Assembly (NCBI GenBank): GCA_037783545.1
Contig: JBBELK010000682.1
Location: forward strand, 310,001-374,000
DNA length: 64,000 bases
Source of the DNA: Henricia sp. BOLD:AAB3569
Lineage: Eukaryota; Echinodermata; Asteroidea; Spinulosida; Echinasteridae
Reading direction: 5' to 3'
In this document: in pieces, positions 1 through 12,400 of the stretch
Numbering within the stretch: the first letter of the stretch is position 1
How the letters are laid out: the number at the start of each line of letters is the position of its first letter
The notes under the pieces: generated by a model
Database searches by the model: none
Told to the model about the DNA's origin: nothing
The model's input: only the letters and a program-made list of their open reading frames with translations
Program-made: the position numbers and the translations under genes

Positions 1-76
1 AACAGTGCAATGGGCACTTTTGAGGAATCCTTGGTATGAATACCAGAAAGAAATAATAATAATAATAATAATAATA
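1..76 (+). repeat. SINE-A 3' end with (AAT)n tail
   Basis: Matches the last 60 bp of the SINE-A family (caaggattcctcaatagtgc region, reversed) and ends in an AAT run. The 5' part is outside the window. Confidence 0.75.
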
Positions 77-160
77 CACTGGTGCGCCTTACACAATATT
101 TACTTTTCCCCAGTGTGTTATGCGCCTTATACACAGTATTTTATGGTATGTGTTTTTCAG

Positions 161-416
161 AGCCAGGGCCATCTGTTCAAGACCACACAGATAACACGAT
201 AAGCGCCCTCAAGAAGAGCATAAAGCGCCGCGGTGTAGCCACGGTGTCTCCAAACATCGACGAGCATCACGAATCGCACATCTTCATTCATGAAGAGGAA
301 ACTAGCGATGACGAGGATTCAGTTCCCAGCCACCCACACACAAAGGTCCTGACTGGGAGACGGGGAACTCTGGTCTTAAAGAAGGGATCACTGGATCACA
401 GTGTTAGTGTCATAAG
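161..416 (+). CDS. ADCY10: Gene 1, visible exon 1
   Basis: Acceptor tgtttttcag at 151-160. Donor AG|GTGGGT after 416. The first two bases complete a codon begun in an exon before the window. Encodes the acidic linker (HEEETSDDEDSVPSH). The open frame runs on past the donor to 513, but bases from about 464 belong to a dispersed repeat, so the splice at 416 is preferred; it also gives the phase needed by the next exon. Confidence 0.75.
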
Positions 417-3400
417 GTGGGTCAAGCCAAAGTACCAAATACCTGATAGTTTCGCTTTGGTGGAGTGTCGAACCCCGAGCTTGGGATCAGTTTGCGGTTA
501 TGTAAGCAATTAATTTTTTCAACATCCGCTATATAGCCGTTGCAGGGGAAAGCGCGCAAAATTCAAGCAGGCTTGTACACAAGCGCAGTACAAATGTACA
601 CTGTATGTAAATGCACACATGTACAATGTGTCTTGTACTCACTTCCCACCGTAGATGTCCCATTGTTTCTTTTTTGTCTGGACTTAGCTTTTTAGGCGAC
701 CGCTCTAATTTGTTTTAGAAATGGTTTTGTCTGAAGCTCTATAGTCTTTGAGAAATTAGTAAAACAATTAGTTTTCGTCTCATGAGACGAAAATATAATT
801 CGCCCCAAAACCATTTCGCCCAAGTGCCATTTCATCCTAAACCACTTCGCCCGAGTGCCATTTTTCCCCAAATCACTTGGTCCAAACACTACATCGACCA
901 AATGCCACTTCGCCCCAAAACCACTTCGTGCACAGGGCGTGGTTCAAGGCGAAATGGTTCAGGGCGAAGTGGTTTTGGGGCGAAATGACTGCAAACCCTT
1001 TTTTGACTGTTTTCTCAAAAGTTAGACGAAGTAGGAAGCTGGTTTTTGCTCAGGTTGGTTTTAATCATGCATATCTTCAATCACACAGGACGATAAAACT
1101 ATTTGTAACAGTTTACCAATCATGTATACTATCTTTAAAATCTAATAACCATACGTACATAGGAAAAGAGGTGATCAGCCTCCTCGATCTTTCGGTCAGA
1201 GTATCTTTTGCATTTCATTTGTTGAACTGCATATAAACTGCCATTTCAGCTTTGGCGAGGCGTTAGACTCCCCAGCCAGCAGCCTAGCTGGTAGCCGCAC
1301 CACGCTAGATATTGAGCTGATGGACCTGCGTGAATGCCGGTGTAGCGACGTTCTCAACTCGGTCTATCCCCAGCTGGTGCGGCATTGGCGCGCAGCCTGC
1401 CAAACGGACAAGACGGTGCATTTCCTATCGGAAGCTGGTAGTGCTGCTGTAGCTACTGGAAACAACATGCAGGTATTCGAACGTAAAATTAATGCTTTGG
1501 TTTTCCCAACACATGTGTGACATTTTGTGTCTAGGCACAAAAATCACAAATTATCTATTTCACAAAATATATGTTTGATATAGTGAGTTGGTTCAGGAAT
1601 TTTGTATTGATGACAATAATTGGTTATGAGGGCTTAGAATAGAAATGTTTGGGTAAAAAAATGCATGGTCTCCCCCGTTATTGAAAATCATTTTTGTTCA
1701 ATTGACCACGTTCACAGACGCCATCTTCTTAGGAAAAAATGCTACTGCGTATTAAACACTATCAAGTATATACGCACACGCACACGCTGTAACATGTTCC
1801 AATGCTCAAAATTTGTTCGAAATACGGCGCAGCCCATGCGCGTCACAAAAAAATACGCTAAAAATTCTGATGCACATGGCGATTTGTAGGAAGCGACGTC
1901 ATTTGAACATGATCAATAGCTGAAATTAGCTTAACCCACAGTTTAAATACTGCTAATGATTCAAAAATACTTTCAGAAATACATTTTGCATCCTGTATTC
2001 ATGAATTAACACACCTACGTACATTTAAAGTTACATTCTACTTTCTACTTTTAACGAAACGAAAATTAATATTTGACGTGGATGAGATTTAAACCCACGA
2101 GTGTGAGCTCAATGGATCAGCAGTTCACCTCGTCTCACTCCATCTTTGAGTGTGTATCACTCGCTGTACTGAGCATGATTAACCTTTAACAAAAAAAGTG
2201 TACCGCCCCCAACCATAGACCTCGCATTTTAATTTGCATAATGGCTCCCGCCCATTCAGTTTTTCCCGTAAAGTAATCCCAGCTACAATGCTGTAACTTG
2301 TACACTGGACTCGTGGCTAGAAGCAAATCGAGCACGCGCAACGAGGCAGCTGATTTGGCACCGAAGGAGACTGCTGAAAGAATCAAAAACATCCTGCATA
2401 GCACCCACGTGGGAGGTACACTCCAAACAATTTTAAGTTGGGATAACACTGCAAAAAACGAAAAGGGCTGCATTATTTTTCACAATTCTGTAATTCACCC
2501 ACAGGATATTCATTCTAAAACACTTCCGAACTGGATGATGTACTTGGTTTGGTCTGGGCCGGTTTGCACATGAAAAAAAACAAAAGGTCATACCTAATAT
2601 TCGATTCAATAAAATGCTATTCGAACATTCGATGGAAGATCGAATATTCCATTCGTTTGGCACACCGCTAACACCCACAGGGATCCCATGCACTATAAAC
2701 CTACGGAACAACTCTAAACAATTCCACGTTTTTCCTTAGTAAATTCATGACACTTTTTCCTCCTAATTTGGTGTTTTTATCATCAAACTAACATTTTTAC
2801 ATGGTTTATAGTTAATAACAAGGGAAAATCCTGGGTGTCCGTGCAAGGTAATTAAAGGCCCAGTGTATCATTTGCAATGACCCCAAAAAGTAATCGACGA
2901 GTTTACAGGGGAAAAGTTCTGAAAGTAAAGATTGAATTAATAGCAACTATTCAATGAAAGGTTTTCGCTCAAAATTATAAAATTTTACCAGAAAATAATC
3001 CGTAAAGATGAAATTATTTAGATCGTTTGCAAACGATTTACTTATTTTTGGTCCAAAATGCATGGGCGCTGTGTACTCCGCGTGCGTGTTCCAATGCGAT
3101 GCATTTTTATGGATCGCGCGCACACGCAGTATATGATGTGCGCCACAGAGTGCATGACGCAAGCCACATAGTACCCGATCAACTGAGAACGAATATTTCA
3201 AACACCGCGCCAAGACCAGGAAAATGCATATGATTTTCATGGTTTTTTTAAAACGTAGTACATTTGACAAAGCTTAAATTTCTTCGGATGAGTTTGTTGA
3301 TGTCTTTCTTTTGATTTATAATGGTTTTATTCGCAGAATCGCTCAAAAACAGATCATCTACAGGGCCTTTAACCATGTGCATCTTTTATTACTTTACATA

Positions 3401-6400
3401 CTTCATTTTTATAACAGGCACTGTCATACCTGCAAGAGGCTGCTGATATCATCAAATCCATTGACAGTGGTCAAGACCCTCTAGCAGACGACCCCTCACA
3501 AGTTGTGGCAATCGACAGGCAAGAACGTGCCAAAATTGAAAGTACAATGGGCCAGGTAAAACTCAGTTGGTTTTATGAATTTTGCCAGGCCACAAAATCT
3601 GATGTTATCAAAGTTTGTAGCTCTAGGTAGGCTGAGGAGATGAAAATATTAAAGAAGTCGAGGTAATGTTAAAATCCCTCTGTTGGGCTTGTTATAAAGC
3701 TCTAGTGTTATACCAATTCCAATCAGTGAGGAACAACTGAAATACCGTGTTTTGAAACCACCAGTTGGCTTCATACATGTAGATCAATTGGTAGGGTGTA
3801 TGAACGTTAAGCAGAAGGTCCGTGGTTCGAATCCCGGTGGAGCCAAGTTGTTTTTCACTGCATCCAGATTTACCAAACTCATAGACATTTGTCGAAAAGG
3901 TAAAGTTGTTTTTTTATTATTATTATTTATTTCTGGTATTCATACCAAGGATTCCTCAATAATGCTCATTGCACTGTCACTCGCAAGCTAGAGGAAACCC
4001 ATGAAGAATTAGAATTAGAAATGGCCAGAGACACCGGGGATTCTCCTTGCTCTTCACGAAAGAATGCTCTGGAATCTTTAGAGTGCGTTACCGTTACCTA
4101 ACACACTTTATGAGTCTACTGGCTGATACAACGGGTACTCATCCCTGGTTTCTGCGAATTCGCGATGCGAAAACTTCACTGTGACGTCAAATTCACTTTC
4201 ACATTTCCGTTTAAATCAGGCTTAAAGGGGTTGTGTCACAGTTTGCGAATGCACAGCAAAAGTTGAGAAAGTTGGGCTAACTTTTTCAAGTTCCGTCGCT
4301 CAGGCTTTGCATATACTATTCAATCTTGGCCATCCCTTACAATTCTTTAGTAATTCTGGCATTGGTGCACTTGTCAATTGTCAGGTTGTCCTGATGAATT
4401 ACTTTTTAATTAAAATGGCACTGTTTGCCATATTTTTTTTAACGGGTGTGCGGCCGTTGTACGAAAAAGAGTATTTTCATCTCATAAAAAAAACCAGACA
4501 ATTTGTATGGCATTTAATAAGTGACTAAGCTTGTGAAAATTTAGCTTACAAAAATGGCTTCACAAGCACTAGTTTTTGAGCCTGTTCAAGCTGCGCTAGA
4601 TGTATTTTGCAGTGCATCACAATGCATCACAAGCAGTGCACAGGCCCAATGCAAGCATGTGCAACGAGCACAAGCAATATTTGGAAAATATATACATAAA
4701 AAAGTCTGATTTTTACTGAATTGGCAATTTTGGGAAACTTTGTGTGTGTCAACTTCGCCACAATCTCACTTTAAAGACAATTATATGAATGATGTCATTT
4801 GTTTTAAAATTTGGCAATTAAACAGGCTTTGTTCAAAATGGGCCGTCTGGACGAGTCCATGCCTCACTTTCACCAATCACTGCGTCTGCTTGGCAATAGG
4901 CAGCCAAAGTCTCGAGTCGGAGCCCACTTCAAATTGTTTGTTGCAGGCATTCGTCAGCTATTCCACGTCTGGTTCCCAGAGCGCGCCATTGGGAGTCCTT
5001 TGTAAGTATGATGCCGGCCAACTTAATTATCTTTCTGTTTTCACCGTTAAAGGCCACTGTATCATTTTCAATGACCTAAAATGTTTATCAACAAGTTGAC
5101 AATGAAAACCTTCCTCAAAGTAAAGATTGCATTGGTAGCAACTATCCAATGAAATGTTTCCACCTCAGATGATGTAATTTTACTAGAAAATAATCCATGA
5201 AGATGAAATTTATTTAGATTGTTTGCAATCTTTTTTCTCACAATTGTTGTGTCTGGTGCACCTAGACATTGAATTAAGATCTGTATTCATTAAAGGTGTC
5301 TGTATTAAATTAAAGGTATGCAATTTTGCATTAAACTAAATGTTCTTGCTTTGACCAATGTGCAGAAAGTGGGACGGATATGTGGAGCAGGCACGGTGCC
5401 TGTCACACATGTGGCACTCATACGGCAGACAGAAGGACATTCTTCGGTGTCTCCTAACAGCCCTCCAACAGGTCAATCTAGCGGAAAATGCAGACGATGA
5501 GCTCCATGAGGTATGAACTGTTGCACTACATGCATATTTGAATAAACTGGCGTTACCTTGAAAAGAGCTTCCTTTAAATAGGTTTTCTCATTCAGTTTTA
5601 ACAAAGTACCTCCCAAGTTTGTTTCAGATGCATTCGTTTTAGCACAAATTTGAATGCAGTTTGGGATCATCCTTTAATGAATTTGAGCGAGAAAACCTAT
5701 AATAATCTATCGAGAAACATTGACATTGCAGCTGACTTATTGACTTCACTACAATTGCGCTTGACTAACTTTATACGTCAGTAAGAAACGAATGTCGCCA
5801 AAGATGTTTTTGGCTATCTTTGCACTTCGATATGCCTTTTGCTTAGTATACAATAACACGTAAAACAGTCAACAATTACATTATGCTAATCTGGAGAAAA
5901 AAATAAAAAGACATCGCTTTTGCGACATGTTTTTTTAAATTTGGCTCAGAAGATGCGTTGCAAGAATGACAGGTTGCATCCTCGCTGTGCCTCGCATCTA
6001 TTGTTTCCTTTGTCTAAACTCTTCCCACAGGCTTAACACTGATATTACCTTGTGGGGTACTAAGTAGACAAAGACCGACTTGTGGGGTACCTTTGTTCGC
6101 CTTTGTTCCTTGTGGGGTACCTTTCTTCCGGGTACCCCATAAAGGTTCAAAACCATATTCAAAAATACTTGTGCATTCTACCAGTTGCTTGTTTGTGTGG
6201 AAGAATGGAAAATACACGTCCATTAAATTTACCTTGTTTGTGAAATTTAAGCTCTTCCTGTCCAAACTCAAACTATTACCCAAACATCTTTTACAGCTTG
6301 TTAGCGCCTATACGAATATGATCTTGTGCTGTCAAATGAGCAAATGGGAAAACACAGCCACCCGCTACGAACAGATTGCAATGAAAAGGTAAGAGGACAA

Positions 6401-9400
6401 TTGGTGTGTCAGTATGTGTACAAAAACAAGTTGTGTTAAAAACGATGTGAGCATAACAATTAATTTATGAACAAAAATGGGATTCGATCAATCCCACGCC
6501 TGTAAAGCACAATCGATTATAACAGTCCATCGTTTGATAAACTATTTGACATCCTTGTCTGATGAATTATTGTATTTATTAGATGCATTATTAGAAAGAG
6601 CAAAATTTAGCTGTGAGCATAAAAAATTACTAAGTTGATAAGGGATGGATTTGAACTGACATGCACGAAGCACAATAAATTTGACTGTTCAGCCACCTCT
6701 TCTGATAGGATGTCAGAGACCGGCCGGCACAGTTGCAAAGGCATATTTGAGCTATGAGCATAAAACTGAATTTGTCAACGAGGATGCGACTCGAACCCAT
6801 GCGTGCAGAACACAATGGTTTAATAGCGGTCCATCGTGGTATTCAGTCAACCACCTCATCCGACAACATTTTGGAGATGGTTGAAAAACGGTTTAGAAAT
6901 CGGTCAGCTTGTAAACTGACCGTGCCAAATGAGTTGGATGTACAGTCTGGGCCGAGTTTTTGCTACCAGTTCTAGAAACCAGCGGCTGATACAGGCACAG
7001 TAAAATACCAAAATACAAGGGAAATTCCAGGCAGTACCCGAACATTCCAGGGGCGGATTGCAATAAAATCGACTTAGCCACTGGTCTAAGACCGATTTTT
7101 ATAGCCGACTATCCGACTTAGCCGGTCTCAGCTTAGACACCTCTTTAGCCCATTGCAATAAACCAGTCTAACTGAAGTACGGCTGCGCCAGCCGTAAACA
7201 CACACATCTTAACGGAAAGTGACGCAGCCGGCTATCCTTGCGTGATTTCAAGCCAAACAAACGTCCTCACGAAGCCACTTGATGACGCGTGTGTAGTGCA
7301 GTTTTTGCAGAGAAACTGACCGCAAAAGTTATCAAATAGCACTATAAAGGATCTAATGGGCACAATGTGCGTTTTGTTCGTCTTTTTTCATGCAAGATTA
7401 GGAGATGTAGCGCGGTGTCTAAAAATTATAGCCTGCTCGCCGCGGGCTTAAATTTTAAGACTGGTCTAACTTTAAGACAACGATATTGCAAGCGGGCTAT
7501 AATTATAGACCGGTCTTAGTGGACGCCGCGTTAACCGGCTAAGCCTATAGACCGGTCTCAGACCGCATATTGCAATCCGCCCCAGGTGGTACCCAGAGGC
7601 GAGTTCAATAGCGCAATACGTATGCATACCGACAATACCTTCAACGGTGAAGGTATAGGAAAATACCCATACCGGCGTACGTATTGCGCTATTGAACTCG
7701 CCTCCGGTGTACTGCTCAGAATGTCCATTATATTTTTGCACTTTAATGGGCCCCGATCCACCGCTGATTTCTGGTTATGGTCGCAATAATTTGGCCCAGA
7801 CTGTGTGACATTCGACTCATTTCACACGGTTGGGTCACATTTGTACCTTAAAGGCCCTGTAGATGATCTGTTTTTGAGCGATTCTGTGAAAAAAAACATT
7901 ATAAATCAAAAGAAAGACATCAACAAACTTATCCGAAGAAATTTCAGCTTTGTCAAATGTACCACGTTTAAAAAAAACCATGAAAATCCATATGCGTTTT
8001 CCTGGTCTTGGCGGGGTAGTGGCACTCTGTGGCGCACATCATACATGTATACTGCGTGTGCGTGCGATCCATAAAAATGCATCGCGTTGGAACACGCACA
8101 CGCAGTACACAGCGCCCATGCATTTTGGACCGCGTAGATGCGAACCAAAAATAAGTAAATCGTTTGCAAACGATCTAAATAATTTCATCTTTACAGATTA
8201 TTTTCTGGTAAAATTATATCATTTTGAGCGGAAACCTTTCATTGGGTAGTTGCTATTAATTTAATCTTTCTTTTCAGAACTTTTCCCCTGTAAACTCGTC
8301 GATTACTTTTTGGGGTCATTGCAAATGATACACTGGGCCTTTAAGGCAGACTTGAGTCGTTCGAAACCAGAGTCTGAGATATTGGCTGTGTATATTTCTG
8401 CTGAGAACTGTATTTCACTATTATTTCATGTTTGTTAAATTACCAGATGCATTGATTCACCAACCGGCGTGGGTCCCGATGACCTCATTACCATAGGTCA
8501 CCTGTACGCTGTCTGTACCAGGGTGCGATTGGGCAATGGACGCATACAGGGTGCTATAGATACAGGTAGGTTGTACACAATTCATAAATGCCTTAATGGT
8601 CTTAATACAGACGATAAAGACCAGCTGCATTTAAACACTTTCTCTTCTGACTCTAGTCAGTTTCAGCATGTATGAAAAACGTGTACGTACACAAAAACTG
8701 TATATGCCAAAAAGCAAATTAGATGCAGTGTACGTGACACAAAATTGTGTACGTTTACCAGTGCGCGTGCACGTACAGCGTGCGCGATCGAACAAAAACA
8801 ACTCGATGCTTGTGGATGTGTGGATGCGTACACAAAAATGGCAAAAACAGGCCATATTTTTTAACGAGCGCCCTCAATTGATTCAGTAATTTTGCGAAGA
8901 AAACTTGTGCGAGTCTAGTTGTCACGCAAGTGCCATGACATACAGCGCTTTACCATGTATGTACTGTGCATGCCGCGCGCTCAGCAACCTGACGGAGTCT
9001 GCAACGAGTAGCGAAGCGGACGTGTATAAGTCTAATACATAAACAAGCACCATCTTTGCCTGCATCGCAACGGCCGAGCGTGTGGTGTGTGTGATGCGTG
9101 CATGTGTGCAGTGCTGTGGGGGCCGCGGCTGGCACGATGCGGTACGGTATATATAGGCCTACTGTGTATATTTACACGCGTTAATGCGTGAAAAACGATA
9201 AGTGGCTGTGGTGTGGTGCAATACAGTTTCATGAGGTAGTTAGTCTTCTCTATTGTACTATCTAGATAGATGTCCTGCATTCTCTCCTTGTTTACAGGTT
9301 ACAGTGCGCTGAAGATAGCTGAGAAGATTCACGATATTGACCTTCAGATGCAAATACTCCCCCTATTGGCCAGCGCCCTCATGCAGGCTGGAAGGTGAGC

Positions 9401-12400
9401 TTTGCAAATTCACAGTCATAGAGATAGTATGTAGACCCACTATTCCCGTGCTTAACTAGTATTAGTCCTCAAAGTTCCCAAAAACCACCTTTCAGCTTTC
9501 TCCTCACAGCGCCCAAAACCGCCCTGTATTTCTTCCATTTTCACCAGTGAAGTTCAAGTTTCTGTAAACATGCCCTCATAGCTTGACTCGTTCTCTTTCA
9601 GATCTTGTGTTCAGTAAGGTTGGCTACTATTGGATAAATGTAGTTATTGACCTTGACAAAGAACATTACCTTTAAAACATTACCAAAAAGCTCTGAGAAG
9701 TAATAAGATACACTACCCATCAAAACTTTTGAAACACCTTGAAAGTTTTAGGTTTTTGAGAAGGAAGTATTATTTTGTTTATTTATAATAAACCAAGCTA
9801 TTAAAGCAAACGGATGTGTAAGGGGTATCTGGAGAGAAAGCAGTCATCTGGAGTGCTGTCCATCATGGAATGGGCTGCCCAGTCACCTGATCACAATCTC
9901 ATTGAGCTCCTCTGGGAGGAGTTGGATCGTAAGGTCAGAAACAAATGCCCAACCAGTCGAGAAAACCTCTGGAGAGTCTTAAAAGAGGCGTATTTCCACT
10001 GAATGTTTGGAGAAACTGACAATCAGGATGCAGAGATTGTGTGTAGCTGTCATAGCTGCTAAGGGGGGATTCTTTGATCAACATCAAGTTTAGCCGTTTC
10101 TTTTTGCATTCTCTCCAATTTGTTGATAAAGCCCACTGCTGAGGCCGAAGATGGCACTAAAATGTATATATTGCTTTTTGTTTGAATACACCTACATTTG
10201 CTTTCACAAAATTAACATTCACAAAATTATACGTTTTCTTCTTAAAAACCTGAAACTTTCAAGGTGTTTACAAAGTTTTGATGGGTAGTGTACACAGTGA
10301 GTGTGGATGGGTTAACGCTGTGGGTCAATTTTGGGCAACGTCAGCACTGTGCCTGTTTGCCCTGATGATTGCTTGATTAATCGACGAAGATTTTTGTTGA
10401 ATGAAGCAGTTTCCCTAATGTCGTCCACATTATTTTGGAACATTAAATTTATTAAAACCCGCGGCATACGTTTGCGATTTACCGGCCAACCGGACACCAG
10501 AACATTAGATGCAGAAAATTCAATCAAGTTTGATTTGCCCCGGTCGTGGGTCGGTATGTGGGCCAATGAGCCGATTGGCCGGTAAATCGCAAAGGTGTGC
10601 GGCGGGCTTTATGGAGCGACGTGCACACACATTGTGTTTATGGCACACACATATGTAGTCTTGTACCCACCTCCCACCGCGGACGTCCCATTGTCCCTCT
10701 TTTGTTTGTACTTAGTTTTTTTTGGCGACTGCTCTCATTTATTTTGTACACGATTTCAAATCACGGACGTCCTCAGCAATCAGGGACTCTATTGTTCATA
10801 TTATTTCTCTATTTTATCCAATGGGGCGACACTTTCTGTGTAGAGAGCCCTATTAGGGTGACCCACTCTATTAGGGCTACAATTTGGGGTAGCCCCAATA
10901 TTTTGGAAGTCAAAATCAATTTTTTTAGGTCAAAATCCATCTTTTTCAAATCGACAACCATTTTTATTAGGTCTAGAACCGTCTCTCTTAGGTCTGGAAC
11001 CATTTTGAGAACCTCAGGTTAACAGAAATTTGGTGTCCAATCGATGTCTTTTAGCCGAAATTTCGGTGTCGCCCCTTTGCTGCATTAAGAGATATTATTA
11101 TTATTATTATTATTTATTTCTGGTATTCATACCAAGGATTCCTCAATAGTGCTCATTGCACTGTCACTCGCAAGCGTGACGAAACCCATTAAGAATTTGA
11201 ATTAGAAATGGCCAGAGACACCGGGGAATATCCCCTTGCTCTTCACGAAAGAATGCTCTGGGATCTTTAGAGTGCGTTACCATTACCTAACACACTGGAC
11301 CAATTGCTTTTCATCCCTTCCGAAGGATGGAGCAAGTGTGGTTGAGTGCCTTGCCCAAGGGCACAGGTACCGCAGCCGGATTTGAACCCGCAACCCCAAT
11401 TTTTCACCCATGATTGCGAGTCAATGACCCAAACCACTTGGCCACGGTACATCCCCCATTTGAATACAGCAACTCGCACAATGTGTTTAAATGAGCCAAT
11501 GGCATTCCTTCAATCAACTCCCAAATTGTTAGTAGTGATTGCACATGTTTTAGCACAACTCATCCCCACCCTTTCGTTTAGGATGACATCCTGCGTGGAG
11601 ATGTTAGGCAAGTTATCGTACGCAGCAACTGAGGAGGAGAACTTCCGGGCCCGTGGGGCCTATTACTGTGGCTGCATGGACCTACTGCTAGAAGCAGGTA
11701 CTCAATGCGTACTTTTGAGAAAATTCCTGATTATTCTTCAAAGGTATTTGTGCTACAGGGTTGACAGTTGTGTCAGTACACACTGAATAAGAAGACTACT
11801 ATATGCAGGGATGTCATTGATCTATAAAATATGTCTTTGAACATTTTGTTTTTGTCCACATGCCAAAAGCCATGCAAATGGATTTAACCAATAATGGATT
11901 TAATCGATATTTAGACGCCGATATATATCGATATATATCGATATATATCGATATCAGTAAAATGCCTATAACGACAGAGCTTAATTGAGCATGGGTCTGT
12001 TCTTCTGGGTAGAGGAAGCCTTTACTTGGGACTATTAACATCAAAGTTTATGATTGTGACAATTCAAAGACATGTCTTTGAATTGTAAACTCATTTTGTA
12101 TTATATTTTGCTTCAGGATTTGTCTTGGAGAACCACGATACGTGTGTGGACTTCTGTACTTTGGTTACCACTGATCCGGCCTATGCAGCCAACAAAACTG
12201 TCAGATACTACCTGATGACGTCACTTGCACTATGGTAAACAACTGTAATCGCTGATCTTGAAAAATCATATTGTCCTCATCGGGATTCAAACCCGAGACC
12301 TCGGGCACACCAGATACATGCTCTACCAGCTCAGCTGTAGAACCCTATTAATGCAGTAGGACGGTTCGTGTTCCCAGAATCAGTCTTAGGGGCTTTTCCA

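Larger units (their letters stand above)
417..1249 (+). other. Intron 1 of gene 1 (visible part)
   Basis: Made largely of repeats: a fragment of the GTGTTTACAC element from about 464, a repeat shared with 10615-10750, and the CGCCCCAAAACCA foldback at 782-990. Nothing else recognised. Confidence 0.6.

Noticed and set aside
82-513. Open frame of 143 codons taken as a complete small gene
   Set aside because: Only 161-416 is exon: it has a proper acceptor and donor and correct phase. The start lies in a T-rich intron and the end in a dispersed repeat.
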